The notes: generated by a model from the letters alone, not told the origin. Positions 19,439 to 28,716 are shown, counted from the stretch's first letter. The stretch is DNA of 64,000 bases from UBA12202 sp049595035 (GCA_049595035.1 JBMYKD010000001.1:124001-188000); one strand, 5' to 3'. Made by a program: numbers and translations.

Positions 19439-20599
19439 ATGACGCATCTCTTTACAAGTGAATCTGTATCCGAAGGCCATCCCGATAAAGTTTGTGACCG
19501 TATTTCTGATGAAGTGGTTGACCTGCTCATTAGTAAAGATAGGGAAAGCCGCGTGGCATGTGAAACCTTTACCACCACAAACCGAACGATCATAGGGGGT
19601 GAGATTCGTTGCCGCCAGAAAGTGGAAAAAGAAGACATTATCGCGCTTGCCAGAAAAGCGGTTAAGGATATTGGCTATGAACAGGACGGCTATCACTGGC
19701 AGAATATGGTTGTGGAATCCTATCTGCATGAGCAATCCAGCGATATCGCGCAAGGGGTTGATGCCAACAAAGATAAAGATGAGGGCGCTGGTGATCAGGG
19801 GATTATGTTTGGTTATGCCTGTAATGAAACCGACGTGCTGATGCCGGCACCAATTTTATATTCGCATCAGATTCTGAAATCGCTGGCAGAAGCCCGGCAT
19901 ACCGGTGCGACAGATATTCTGGGCCCAGACAGTAAGTCACAGATCACTTGTGTTTATGAAAACGGTAAACCTGTCCGGGCATCTAGTATTGTTGTTTCCA
20001 CCCAGCATACCGAAGGCAGTGAACATATGGTTCGTGATCTGGTGCGCGAACATGTATTGAAAATCCTGCCAGAAGGCTGGATGTGCGACGAAAAAGATTT
20101 TTATGTAAATCCGACAGGAACATTTGTTATTGGCGGGCCTGATGGTGATGCCGGGCTAACTGGCCGAAAAATCATTGTTGATACTTATGGCGGGGCGGCA
20201 CCACATGGCGGCGGCGCATTTAGTGGCAAAGACCCGACAAAAGTCGACCGGTCAGCTGCTTATGCCGCCAGATATCTGGCCAAAAACGTTGTTGCCGCCG
20301 GATTAGCAGATAAATGCACGATCCAATTATCCTACGCTATCGGCATATCCAAGCCATTGTCTGTCTATGTGAATACAGCAGGTACAGGCAGAGTTGAAGA
20401 TAATCGTCTGGAAACGATTTTGCCTGAAATTATGGATTTAACGCCACGGGGTATTCGTGAAACACTAGGGCTGAATGCGCCTATCTATGCCGCAACATCA
20501 GCTTATGGTCATTTCGGGCGTATCCCGGGTGAGGCAGGGCCAGGCAGCTTTAGCTGGGAAGAAAACAATCTGACCGATGCTATTCTTAAAGCGGTGTAA
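19439..20599 (+). CDS. metK: S-adenosylmethionine synthetase
   Basis: MetK makes SAM from methionine and ATP in the cytoplasm. It has 386 residues from the ATG at 19439, which gives the family N-terminus MTHLFTSESVSEGHPDKVCD; AAGGA sits ten bases upstream. An in-frame GTG at 19412 would add nine unlikely residues. Signature motifs GAGDQGIMFGYA and GGGAFSGKDPTKVDRSAAY are intact. No SAM riboswitch fits in the 51-bp gap before it. trmB follows 16 bp downstream. Confidence 0.98.
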   Translation: MTHLFTSESVSEGHPDKVCDRISDEVVDLLISKDRESRVACETFTTTNRTIIGGEIRCRQKVEKEDIIALARKAVKDIGYEQDGYHWQNMVVESYLHEQSSDIAQGVDANKDKDEGAGDQGIMFGYACNETDVLMPAPILYSHQILKSLAEARHTGATDILGPDSKSQITCVYENGKPVRASSIVVSTQHTEGSEHMVRDLVREHVLKILPEGWMCDEKDFYVNPTGTFVIGGPDGDAGLTGRKIIVDTYGGAAPHGGGAFSGKDPTKVDRSAAYAARYLAKNVVAAGLADKCTIQLSYAIGISKPLSVYVNTAGTGRVEDNRLETILPEIMDLTPRGIRETLGLNAPIYAATSAYGHFGRIPGEAGPGSFSWEENNLTDAILKAV

Positions 20600-20615
20600 T
20601 TCCTTTTGGTGATCC

Positions 20616-21311
20616 ATGTTAGACCCTCATAACCGGCCACAATTCTATGGTCGACGGCGTGGCAGAAAGCTTAGGCCTGTACAAGATGCTGTCCTCAATC
20701 ACGGGCTTGCAGAATATGGCCTCACTTCATCCATGCTGGCTGATGCACCGGTTGATCCCAGACAATGGTTTGATGCTGATATCGAACGCATATGTCTTGA
20801 AATAGGTTTTGGTGGTGGTGAACATCTGGCGGCACGGGCGGCACAATCACCGAAAACCGGCTTTATCGGGGCAGAACCATTCATAAATGGCGTTGCCAGC
20901 CTTTGTCGGCATATCACCGAACAAGAACTGAAAAATATTCGTATCTGGCCAGATGATATCCGTCTTTTGTTGCCACATCTGGCCAAGAATACCTTGCAAG
21001 CGGTTTATATTCTGTTTCCTGATCCATGGCCAAAGCAACGGCATCAGGCAAGGCGCATTCTGCAACCTGATATGCTAGATCAGTTAGCAGATCATATCTG
21101 TCCGGGTGGAGAATTATTACTAGCTTCTGATGACCCGACAGCTAAATCCTGGCTATTGGAATATAGTTTGTGGCACGACCATTTTGTCTGGCAGGCTTCA
21201 TCTGCAGCTGACTGGCGTCAACCCCCCGCGGACTGGCCGGGAACACGATATATGCGTAAAGCGGAAAAAGCTGGCCGGAAATCAGCATGGTTTCGGTTTT
21301 GCCGACAATAG
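20616..21311 (+). CDS. trmB: tRNA (guanine-N7-)-methyltransferase TrmB
   Basis: A SAM-dependent enzyme that forms m7G46 in tRNA. The 231 residues contain the SAM site EIGFGGGEHLAARA (about 62-75) and the TrmB signature LFPDPWPKQRHQARRILQPD (about 133-152), followed by a C-terminal WPGTRYMRKAE motif that contacts substrate. It lies just after metK, the source of its cofactor, a pairing found in many alphaproteobacteria. A new promoter and leader begin soon after its stop. Confidence 0.96.
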   Translation: MLDPHNRPQFYGRRRGRKLRPVQDAVLNHGLAEYGLTSSMLADAPVDPRQWFDADIERICLEIGFGGGEHLAARAAQSPKTGFIGAEPFINGVASLCRHITEQELKNIRIWPDDIRLLLPHLAKNTLQAVYILFPDPWPKQRHQARRILQPDMLDQLADHICPGGELLLASDDPTAKSWLLEYSLWHDHFVWQASSAADWRQPPADWPGTRYMRKAEKAGRKSAWFRFCRQ

Positions 21312-21321
21312 TGGCAAAGAC

Positions 21322-21350
21322 TTGCAATCATAGCATGAGCTTGCTATAAG
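21322..21350 (+). promoter_or_regulatory. Promoter of the rimP-nusA-infB operon
   Basis: TTGCAA at 21322-21327 and TATAAG at 21345-21350 are spaced by exactly 17 bp. Transcription would start near 21357, giving a leader of about 125 nt before the rimP ATG. The position between trmB and rimP fits the start of the conserved translation operon. Confidence 0.6.
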
Positions 21351-21376
21351 GGTTCAACATTATCGGGACATTGATG

Positions 21377-21413
21377 ATGGGCCTTCCGAAAGGAAGCGGC
21401 CCATTTTTCTTTG
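21377..21413 (+). terminator. Hairpin with T-run in the rimP leader (terminator or attenuator)
   Basis: ATGGGCC at 21377-21383 pairs with GGCCCAT at 21398-21404. Inside it TTCC pairs with GGAA around a GAAA tetraloop, leaving a two-base GC bulge, and ATTTTTCTTT follows. This is a strong intrinsic terminator. Because it lies downstream of the rimP promoter rather than at the trmB stop, it may attenuate the rimP-nusA-infB operon, but it could also simply end readthrough from metK-trmB. Confidence 0.7.
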
Positions 21414-21481
21414 CCTGAAAGTTGGATATATTTTTGGATTTTTGGCAACCAGATGAAAGGGTTGGGATAAAGGGTGCTATC

Positions 21482-21979
21482 ATGACGCCATCACCTCTTG
21501 AACATCAGCTTGAAACATTGCTGAAAAATATGATTGATGAAAAAGGCTTTGAGCTTATTCGCATCAGCTATCGCGATGGTGTATTGCAGATTATGGCTGA
21601 ACCGAAAGACCGTTCGCTTGAAATGACAGTGGAACATTGCGCTTCCATATCACGCGCGGCGGCTAAAATCCTTGATGAACAAGACCCGATAGCATCACAA
21701 TATCGTCTTGAAGTGACATCACCGGGGGTATCCCGGCCGCTGATCAAACGTGACGATTATGTCCGGTTTCAGGGTGAGCTGGTAAAATTGACAACAGGTG
21801 TTCTGATTGATGGGCGTCGACGGTTTCATGGCCGCCTGATTGGAATTACCGATGATGACAAGATTGAACTGGATACAAGTTTTGGGCCTGTATCACTGGA
21901 TTATGGGTTGGTGGAAGCCGCTAAACTGGACCCAACGGAAATTATGGAACGGCGGCTTAAATCAAGACGGAAAGGATAA
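21482..21979 (+). CDS. rimP: Ribosome maturation factor RimP
   Basis: A small two-domain protein of 165 residues that helps 30S subunit assembly. Family motifs are FELIRISYRDG at about 20-30, YRLEVTSPGVSRPLIKRDDY at about 76-95 and the SH3-like C-terminal FHGRLIGITDDDKIELD. The ATG at 21482 matches the usual N-terminus; upstream in-frame codons reach a TTG at 21422, inside the hairpin leader. nusA starts three bases after its stop. It opens the rimP-nusA-ylxR-infB operon. Confidence 0.95.
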   Translation: MTPSPLEHQLETLLKNMIDEKGFELIRISYRDGVLQIMAEPKDRSLEMTVEHCASISRAAAKILDEQDPIASQYRLEVTSPGVSRPLIKRDDYVRFQGELVKLTTGVLIDGRRRFHGRLIGITDDDKIELDTSFGPVSLDYGLVEAAKLDPTEIMERRLKSRRKG

Positions 21980-21982
21980 ACC

Positions 21983-23533
21983 ATGGATTCTTCAATTTTC
22001 ACAAACAATGAACTGCTTCAGGTAGCAGATGTTGTTGCTAGGGAGAAAGCCATTGATCGCGAAGAAGTGCTGACAGCAATGGAAATGGCCATTCAGAAAG
22101 CCGGACGTTCGCGTTATGGACAGGATAGGGATATCCGCGCCATGATTGATCGTAAATCTGGACAGATAACGCTGGAACAATTTACAGAAGTGGTTGAAGA
22201 CGTCGAAGATGAAGTCACCCAGATTACGCTTGATGCAGCCAAGAAAATTGATCCGTCTTTAGAAATTGGCAGCTTCATCCGGGAATCCTTGCCGCCATTA
22301 GAATTTGGCCGCATCGCTGCACAAACCGCCAAGCAGGTTATCTCTCAACGGGTTCGTGAAGCAGAACGGGCGCGCCAGTTCCAAGAATATCAGGGCCGTG
22401 AAGGTGAAATTGTGATCGGTACGGTAAAACGTGCTGAAAATTACATGATTACCGTTGATCTGGGTCGTGCTGAAGCTGTCATCAGACGCGAAGATATGAT
22501 CCCGAAAGAAATTATCAAACAGGGGGATCGGATCAGAGCACAAATCAAAGAAGTCCGTGAAGAGTTAAAAGGCCCACAGATTTTCTTAACGCGCGCCGGT
22601 GATCAGTTCATGGCTGCGTTATTCACTCAGGAAGTGCCAGAAATCTATGACGGTATTATTGAAATCAAGGGTGTGGTTCGTGAACCGGGCAGCCGCGCAA
22701 AGATGTCTGTCTATTCTCATGATCCTAGCATCCATCCCGTTGGTTCTTGTGTTGGTATGCGCGGAAGCAGGGTACAGGCAGTAGTAAACGAGCTGCATGG
22801 CGAAAAGATCGAAATTATTCCATGGTCAGAAGATATCGTTACTTTCGCCATTAATGCCCTTGCACCGGCTGAAGTTGCGAAAGTGGTTGTGCATCAGGAC
22901 GAAGGCAGGCTGGAAGTGATTGTCCCGAATGATCAGCTAAGCCTTGCTATCGGCCGCCGTGGACAGAATGTCCGTCTAGCGTCACAATTGACCGGCTGGT
23001 ACATTGATATTCTGTCACAATCAGAAGAATATGAACGGTTTCAGGAACGGTCTGAACGGTTTATGGAACAGCTGGATATCGATGATGTTATTGCCAGCCT
23101 GTTGGTTGCCGAAGGTTTTGTTGGTATTGAGGATATTGCCGAATCAGAAGTTGATGAACTGATGAGTATTCAGGGATTTGATGAAGGCATTGCTGTTGAA
23201 TTGCGTAACCGTGCCATTGATTTTGTTGATCGTGAATCTAACCGGATAAATGAAGAAATGGCACAGTTTACCGTTGCCGATGATCTAAAGGCGTTTCAGA
23301 TGCTTAATCCTGCCATGATTCTTACGCTGGCCAAGAATAGCATCCTGACCCTTGATGATCTGGCTGATCTGGATACCGAAGAACTGGTCGGGTTTTTAAG
23401 CGAACATGGTATTACCAGCGAAGAAAAAGCAGGCGCAATCATTATGGAAGCGCGAAAGCACTGGTTTGATGATGAAGATAATGAAGCTGGTGAAGCCACT
23501 GAACAGGTCGAGAGTGAGGGAGCTGCTGATTAA
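21983..23533 (+). CDS. nusA: Transcription termination/antitermination factor NusA
   Basis: NusA binds RNA polymerase and nascent RNA to control pausing, termination and antitermination. The 516 residues show an N-terminal polymerase-binding domain (about 1-125), an S1 domain (about 135-200, GEIVIGTVKRAENYMITVDL), KH domains (about 230-345, GSCVGMRGSRVQAVVNELHG and LAIGRRGQNVRLASQLTGW) and two C-terminal helical repeats (about 370-420 and 450-495). An acidic tail ends the protein. The last 20 bases overlap the ylxR start. Confidence 0.98.
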   Translation: MDSSIFTNNELLQVADVVAREKAIDREEVLTAMEMAIQKAGRSRYGQDRDIRAMIDRKSGQITLEQFTEVVEDVEDEVTQITLDAAKKIDPSLEIGSFIRESLPPLEFGRIAAQTAKQVISQRVREAERARQFQEYQGREGEIVIGTVKRAENYMITVDLGRAEAVIRREDMIPKEIIKQGDRIRAQIKEVREELKGPQIFLTRAGDQFMAALFTQEVPEIYDGIIEIKGVVREPGSRAKMSVYSHDPSIHPVGSCVGMRGSRVQAVVNELHGEKIEIIPWSEDIVTFAINALAPAEVAKVVVHQDEGRLEVIVPNDQLSLAIGRRGQNVRLASQLTGWYIDILSQSEEYERFQERSERFMEQLDIDDVIASLLVAEGFVGIEDIAESEVDELMSIQGFDEGIAVELRNRAIDFVDRESNRINEEMAQFTVADDLKAFQMLNPAMILTLAKNSILTLDDLADLDTEELVGFLSEHGITSEEKAGAIIMEARKHWFDDEDNEAGEATEQVESEGAAD

Positions 23534-24107
23534 ACCTGCACCAATCAGAACCTGCATTGTTACAGGTCAAACAGGCCCATCTGATCAGTTAATCCGATTT
23601 GTGGTAAGTGCTGACGGGATTATTTTTCCTGATATAGGCCATAAACTGGATGGACGCGGGGCGTGGGTAACGGCAAGCCGTCAGGCACTTGAACAGGCAT
23701 TGAAAACAAAGCGTCTGGAAAAAGTGTTGAAAGCGACCGCTCTGGTTCCTGATCTTATTGGTTATGTTGATAAGCAATTGTTGAAAAGGGTTCAGCATAT
23801 GCTAGGCATGGGTCGCAAAGCAGGTGTTGTTATTGGCGGTGCTGGCAAAATTAGCGCAAGCAAAGATAGTGTGACGATGCTACTGGCGGCAACAGATGCG
23901 TCTGAACGGGAAGCAAGAGGTTTGAAAGCGGCTACTGGTGCGGATATTCATAAAGGATACCTAACTGGTGAAGAATTGGGTCAGGTATTCGGGCGAACAT
24001 CCCTCGCTTTTGTGGCCTGCCTTGAAGAAAGCGATGGTTTTCAAGCATCGCTGGATAGTGAATTATGCCGGTTGAGAGGCATAAGAGTGAAAGAAGCAGG
24101 TGCCTGA
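23514..24107 (+). CDS. YlxR (DUF448) fused to an L7Ae-like domain, RNA-binding
   Basis: About 197 residues if translation starts at GTG 23514, which overlaps the end of nusA. The N-terminal YlxR/DUF448 domain shows IRTCIVTGQTG and LDGRGAWVTASRQALE, an RNA-binding fold found between nusA and infB in many bacteria. The C-terminal part (about 95-190; RVQHMLGMGRKAGVVIGG) resembles the L7Ae/L30e ribosomal fold. Fusion of the two is common in alphaproteobacteria. The start codon is uncertain, since the frame is open well upstream inside nusA and no ATG lies near the domain boundary. Role: probably nucleic-acid binding linked to transcription or translation. Confidence 0.85.
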   Translation: MRELLIKPAPIRTCIVTGQTGPSDQLIRFVVSADGIIFPDIGHKLDGRGAWVTASRQALEQALKTKRLEKVLKATALVPDLIGYVDKQLLKRVQHMLGMGRKAGVVIGGAGKISASKDSVTMLLAATDASEREARGLKAATGADIHKGYLTGEELGQVFGRTSLAFVACLEESDGFQASLDSELCRLRGIRVKEAGA

Positions 24108-24215
24108 TGCATGTTTTTGGTGAGCAATCACTTGCCATCACGGGTGCTGGCGTTGTAAACCTTGGCAGATGCACAATTGGTTGTTGCTCTGGTAGATTGA
24201 GAGGATCACAAGGAA

Positions 24216-26744
24216 ATGAGTGATCAAGATAAAAAGAAAACACTTAGCTTAGGCGGTGGCAAACTTTCTCTAGGTGGTAGTGCACCTGCTGCTGGCGGTT
24301 CGCCGACGGCACGGACAGGCACGTCGCGTGGGAATGCACGTCCTGTGCAGGTTGAGGTTGTGCGCAACCGGACAGCTAACAAACGTTCTGCCCCCGCAAC
24401 GGCAAAACCGCAAGCGACGCCGTCATCATCAACGATTGAAGACACATCCAGCCTGACGCAGGAAGAAAGAGCGGCACGAAACCGGGCATTGATTGAAGGC
24501 TTTAAGCCGAAATCACCGCCGCCAGCTCCTGCTGCTAAGCCTAAGCAGGATGCAGATGATTCTGCCTCTGATAGTAATGATGTTCCTGTTGAGGCTATGA
24601 GCCGGCGTGAACGTGAGATGCAGGAATTGCAAAAGATTGCAGAGGCTGAAGAAGCCCGACGTGCCGAAGAAGCCAAAAGAAACCAGAATCAAACACAGAA
24701 ATTTGCAAAATCATCTGCTGATGACAATGTTTCAGCTGATGATGCCAGTGGTAAAACAGCTAATTTCACACGCCCGGCCGCGCGTAAAAAAGAACAGCCT
24801 GAAGCGCCAAAGCGCACCATGGCTAAGCGTGGGCAGGATCAGGAAAGGCGTCGTGGTAAGATTACCATCACAGAAGCATTGGATGGAGAGGCCAGAAATC
24901 GCCAGCGTTCCCTTGCTTCCGTCCGTCGCGCGCGGGAAAAGGAAAAGGCCAGATTGCGTGATGCACAGCAACAGCCAAATGTTAAACAGACGCGGGAAGT
25001 GACTATTCCGGAAGCTATTACGGTGCAAGAACTGTCTAACCGGATGGCAGAACGGGCGGCTGATGTTGTCAAAGAGCTGATGAAGCTTGGCATTATGGCG
25101 ACAGTCACCCAGACAATTGATGCTGAAACAGCGGAATTGATTGTGCTTGAGTTTGGCCATAAGCCGAATCGTGTATCAGAAGCAGATATTGATATCACGA
25201 TAGATGATGACGAAGATGACCCCGCCACACTGAAACCGCGTCCACCGGTTGTCACGATCATGGGGCATGTCGATCATGGTAAGACGTCACTGCTTGATGC
25301 GATCCGTAGCACAGATGTTGCCCTTGGCGAATCGGGGGGGATTACTCAGCATATTGGTGCTTATCAGGTACGAACCGCCGCGGATAATCGCATCACATTT
25401 ATTGATACCCCGGGGCATGAAGCCTTTACCGAAATGCGTATGCGTGGGGCGAACATTACTGATATCGTGATTCTGGTGGTGGCTGCTGATGATGGTGTCA
25501 TGGAACAGACTATCGAAGCTATTAACCACGCCAAGGCCGCTGGCTGTCCGGTCATTATTGCAGTGAATAAATGTGATAAACCCGAAGCAGACCCACAGCG
25601 TGTTCGTAACGAATTGCTGTCACATGATATCGTCACCGAAGATTTTGGTGGTGATGTGCTTTGTGTTGATGTTTCGGCCCATACCAAAGCTGGCCTTGAT
25701 AAACTGGAAGAAGCCATCATGCTTCAGGCAGAATTGCTTGAACTGAAAGCTAATCCTGACCGCGCCGCAGAAGCTGCTGTTATCGAAGCAAAGGTTGAAC
25801 GTGGCAGAGGGTCCGTGGCATCTGTTTTAATTCTTAAAGGCACGCTTGAAATTGGTCAGGTTTTTGTCGTTGGTGCAGAAACTGGCCGCGTTCGGGCAAT
25901 GGTTGATGATCGCGGCAATAATATCGATAAGGCTAAGCCGGGTGATGCGGTTGAAGTGCTGGGGCTTAACGGAACGCCGATGGCCGGGGATAGATTATCT
26001 GTTGTTGAAAATGAAGCACGGGCACGGGATGTATCTGAATATCGTAAACGTGTCTTGCGCCAGAATGAGGCAACAGCAGGTGCCAGAGGCACTGTTGAAC
26101 AGATGCTTTCTGCTATCGCCAGCGGCGAAGCCATGGAATTGCCATTGGTTATAAAGACTGATGTGCATGGCTCACTTGAAGCGATCAAGGCCGCATTGAA
26201 CAAATTATCCACAGATCAGGTGCAAGCCCGTATTCTGTCTTCGGGTGTGGGTGCGATAAGCGAATCCGATATCAGTCTTGCTGCCGCTTCAAGTGGTATT
26301 GTTCTGGCCTTTAATGTTCGGGCAAATCCGCAAGCCCGTATGCAGGCCAAGCGCGACGCGGTTGAAATCCGCTATCATTCCATCATTTATGAACTGATTG
26401 ATGATGTGAAAGCCGCCATGAGTGGTTTGCTGTCACCTGATCGTCAGGAAAACTTCATTGGTTATGCAGAAATTCTGGAAGTATTCAACATTACCAAAGT
26501 CGGAAAGATTGCCGGTTGTAAAGTGACCGAAGGCTTGATCAAGCGCGGCTGTAAGGTGCGGCTGTTGCGTGATAACGTAGTGGTGCATGAAGGCAGCCTG
26601 AAAACACTCAAACGCTTCAAGGATGAAGTCAAAGAGGTGCGCGAAGGTCAGGAATGCGGCATGGCATTTGAAAATTACAGCGATCTTGAAGCAGGCGACA
26701 TGATTGAATGTTTCGAGATTGAGGAGATCGCAAGAACCCTCTAG
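24216..26744 (+). CDS. infB: Translation initiation factor IF-2
   Basis: IF-2 is a GTPase that brings initiator tRNA to the 30S subunit. The 842 residues have a low-complexity charged N-terminal region (about 1-270) rich in Ala, Pro, Lys and Glu, then an IF2-N domain (about 265-320). The G domain has G1 GHVDHGKT at 350-357, G3 DTPGHEAF and G4 NKCD, followed by domains II-IV. GAGAGGA at 24198-24204 is the likely ribosome site. A 108-bp gap separates it from the ylxR gene. Confidence 0.98.
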   Translation: MSDQDKKKTLSLGGGKLSLGGSAPAAGGSPTARTGTSRGNARPVQVEVVRNRTANKRSAPATAKPQATPSSSTIEDTSSLTQEERAARNRALIEGFKPKSPPPAPAAKPKQDADDSASDSNDVPVEAMSRREREMQELQKIAEAEEARRAEEAKRNQNQTQKFAKSSADDNVSADDASGKTANFTRPAARKKEQPEAPKRTMAKRGQDQERRRGKITITEALDGEARNRQRSLASVRRAREKEKARLRDAQQQPNVKQTREVTIPEAITVQELSNRMAERAADVVKELMKLGIMATVTQTIDAETAELIVLEFGHKPNRVSEADIDITIDDDEDDPATLKPRPPVVTIMGHVDHGKTSLLDAIRSTDVALGESGGITQHIGAYQVRTAADNRITFIDTPGHEAFTEMRMRGANITDIVILVVAADDGVMEQTIEAINHAKAAGCPVIIAVNKCDKPEADPQRVRNELLSHDIVTEDFGGDVLCVDVSAHTKAGLDKLEEAIMLQAELLELKANPDRAAEAAVIEAKVERGRGSVASVLILKGTLEIGQVFVVGAETGRVRAMVDDRGNNIDKAKPGDAVEVLGLNGTPMAGDRLSVVENEARARDVSEYRKRVLRQNEATAGARGTVEQMLSAIASGEAMELPLVIKTDVHGSLEAIKAALNKLSTDQVQARILSSGVGAISESDISLAAASSGIVLAFNVRANPQARMQAKRDAVEIRYHSIIYELIDDVKAAMSGLLSPDRQENFIGYAEILEVFNITKVGKIAGCKVTEGLIKRGCKVRLLRDNVVVHEGSLKTLKRFKDEVKEVREGQECGMAFENYSDLEAGDMIECFEIEEIARTL

Positions 26745-26764
26745 CTATTGAGAGGAGTGCCTGT

Positions 26765-27184
26765 ATGAGCCGCTCACCATCTTCAACAAAAGGCAGTAAA
26801 TCGCAACGCCAGCTCAAAGTTGGTGAAGAGATCAGGCATATTCTGTCAAATATTCTGATCCGCGGTGATCTTCATGATCCTGATCTGGAAGGCGTTTCCG
26901 TTATTCTGTCCGAGGTTTCTATCAGTCCGGATTTTAGTAATGCAAGGGTATATTTTACTCCTCTAGGCGGCACTAACCCTGATCTGGTAAAGGCCGGACT
27001 AACCAGAGTTGCCCATATCATGCAGCATGAGTTATCACGTAAACTAACAACCCGACGCTGCCCCAAGCTGAAGTTTTTTCAAGATACCAGTTTTGAAACC
27101 GCTGGTAGAGTTGGTCAGCTGATTGCCGAAAACCAGATCACATCTTCTTCCCCTGTTGAGTCTGATGAAGAACAGGAAAAATAA
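26765..27184 (+). CDS. rbfA: Ribosome-binding factor A
   Basis: A KH-like protein of 139 residues needed for 30S maturation and cold adaptation. Motifs LKVGEEIRHILSNIL (about 18-32), VSISPDFSNARVYFTPLG and LTTRRCPKLKFFQDTSFETA are typical. It lies 20 bp after infB, and its last 20 bases overlap truB in another frame, consistent with coupled translation in the operon. Confidence 0.95.
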   Translation: MSRSPSSTKGSKSQRQLKVGEEIRHILSNILIRGDLHDPDLEGVSVILSEVSISPDFSNARVYFTPLGGTNPDLVKAGLTRVAHIMQHELSRKLTTRRCPKLKFFQDTSFETAGRVGQLIAENQITSSSPVESDEEQEK

Positions 27185-28097
27185 ACGTCCGATTTCTGGC
27201 TGGTTAGCGCTTGATAAACCTCTTGAGATGACGTCCTCACAAGCGGTAGGCGTATTGCGCCGTCTGTTCAACCCGCAAAAGATTGGCCATGGGGGAACCC
27301 TTGACCCTCTGGCTAGTGGTATTTTGCCCATTGCCTTTGGTGAAGCGACAAAAACGGTTCCCTTTTTGATGGATGCAACCAAGGATTATGCCTTTAGCAT
27401 TACATGGGGGGCGGAAACCACCACAGATGATAAAGAAGGTGAGCAAACCCTGATTTCCGCATTCCGACCAGATGCTGAATCCATCAGAACGCATCTGGCC
27501 AGTTTTCGTGGCCGTATCATGCAGGTGCCACCAAAGTTTTCGGCGATAAAACTTGATGGAAAACGTGCTTATGATCTGGCCAGACAGAATCAGGACGTCG
27601 AGTTAAAGTCACGTCCGGTTGATATTCATAGCTTTGAGCTTATCCATCATGATGGTGATGTGAGCCATTTTCATGCAACCACGGGAAAAGGAGCTTATAT
27701 TCGCGCTCTTGGGCGCGATCTGGCGCGGGCAATGGGGGGCGCAGCCCATATTTCGGCATTACGGCGGCTTCGCGTAGGGCCTTTTGATGAAAATAAAGCG
27801 ATTTCGCTAGATTTTTTGAAAGATATCGCGCATAGTGCGGCGCTTATGAAGAGCTTGCTTCCGCTGGAATCGGCACTGGACGACATCCCGGGTTTGATTC
27901 TTAGCGAAAATGAAGCAGAACGGCTGCAACACGGCCAGCAGATTGATGTCCCTAAGGCATCGGAAGATCAGATCATCCTTGGTATGTTCGGGGATATTCC
28001 GGTCGCTTTGATCCAAGCCAGTCATGGCAAAGGTCAACCGATAAGGGTGTTTAATCTGTTTCAACATGAAACCGATCCAGACACAGGAGATGGATGA
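27165..28097 (+). CDS. truB: tRNA pseudouridine-55 synthase TruB
   Basis: TruB forms pseudouridine 55 in the T-arm of tRNAs. From the ATG at 27165 it has 310 residues. The catalytic aspartate is D47 in GHGGTLDPLASG. Further motifs are KDYAFSITWGAETTTDD, PPKFSAIKLDGKRAYDLAR and GKGAYIRALGRDLA. The frame is open up to an ATG at 27123 but the family N-terminus (SGWLALDKP) fits the inner start. It overlaps rbfA by 20 bases and touches rpsO at its stop. Confidence 0.96.
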   Translation: MKNRKNKRPISGWLALDKPLEMTSSQAVGVLRRLFNPQKIGHGGTLDPLASGILPIAFGEATKTVPFLMDATKDYAFSITWGAETTTDDKEGEQTLISAFRPDAESIRTHLASFRGRIMQVPPKFSAIKLDGKRAYDLARQNQDVELKSRPVDIHSFELIHHDGDVSHFHATTGKGAYIRALGRDLARAMGGAAHISALRRLRVGPFDENKAISLDFLKDIAHSAALMKSLLPLESALDDIPGLILSENEAERLQHGQQIDVPKASEDQIILGMFGDIPVALIQASHGKGQPIRVFNLFQHETDPDTGDG

Positions 28098-28366
28098 TGT
28101 CGATTACAAAAAGCCGCAAGGCTGAACTGATTGCCGAATTCGGCGGCACAGAAAAAGATAGTGGTAATCCAGCGGTTCAGGTAGCAATCCTGACCGAACG
28201 GATTGTCAATCTGACCGAACATATGAAAACCCACAAGCATGATTTTGGCTCACGCCGTGGTCTTTTGACTATGGTCGGTAAGCGTCGTCATTTGCTGGAT
28301 TATATCAAGCGTAGAAATGATCAGGAATATGCTGATCTGATCAAACGTCTTGGTTTGCGTCGTTAA
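28097..28366 (+). CDS. rpsO: 30S ribosomal protein S15
   Basis: S15 is a primary 16S rRNA-binding protein. From the ATG at 28097 it has the standard 89 residues. Signature segments are NPAVQVAILTERIVNLTEHM and RRGLLTMVGKRRHLLDYIKR. AGGAGA at 28085-28090 is six bases from this ATG; a tandem ATG at 28094 would add one Met. The gene overlaps the truB stop codon. A strong terminator follows 55 bp downstream. Confidence 0.97.
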   Translation: MSITKSRKAELIAEFGGTEKDSGNPAVQVAILTERIVNLTEHMKTHKHDFGSRRGLLTMVGKRRHLLDYIKRRNDQEYADLIKRLGLRR

Positions 28367-28420
28367 CATTCGATATGTCCTTTATGGGTTTATCATCGAC
28401 CAGATAGATATTTCTTTAAG

Positions 28421-28447
28421 CACCGCCTCAGGGCGGTGTTTTCTTTT
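28421..28447 (+). terminator. rpsO intrinsic terminator
   Basis: CACCGCC at 28421-28427 pairs perfectly with GGCGGTG at 28432-28438 around TCAG, followed by TTTTCTTTT. It should end most transcripts of the rimP-rpsO operon before pnp. Confidence 0.85.
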
Positions 28448-28458
28448 ATTGAGTTTCC

Positions 28459-28487
28459 TTGACATTATGCCCTGTCTTCACTATTCA
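28459..28487 (+). promoter_or_regulatory. pnp promoter
   Basis: TTGACA at 28459-28464 and TATTCA at 28482-28487 are spaced by 17 bp. It lies just past the rpsO terminator, so pnp has its own start. The -35 is perfect; the -10 is partial. Confidence 0.5.
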
Positions 28488-28716
28488 ACAGAAAGACATT
28501 GATGAAATAAAGGAAACGGGCATTAGGATAAGCTGATGCCGACGGGGAAATGCCCCCGGTGATGCATTGAAGATGCTGATGCCCTAAACGATGTGGCGAT
28601 ATGTACTGGATCATTATACTATCCAAGCCTCCATCCCCCCATTTCATGAATGTTTGTTGTAACCCGGTTCAGGCAATAAGGCCATGATAACTGGATCTAT
28701 GGAGATATAAATCAAC
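28488..28716 (+). promoter_or_regulatory. Long structured 5' leader of pnp
   Basis: From the predicted transcription start to the pnp ATG there are about 220 nt without a convincing gene. One clear hairpin is CCG plus GGGG (28539-28541, 28544-28547) pairing with CCCC plus CGG (28553-28559) around AAATG, with a two-base AC bulge. The phrase GCTGATGCC occurs twice in the leader. In enterobacteria the pnp leader is the target of RNase III and PNPase autocontrol; a similar role here is inference. Confidence 0.4.

Noticed and set aside
26205..26213. Perfect DnaA box TTATCCACA
   Set aside because: Single copy inside infB coding sequence; about one such match is expected by chance in a window of this size.
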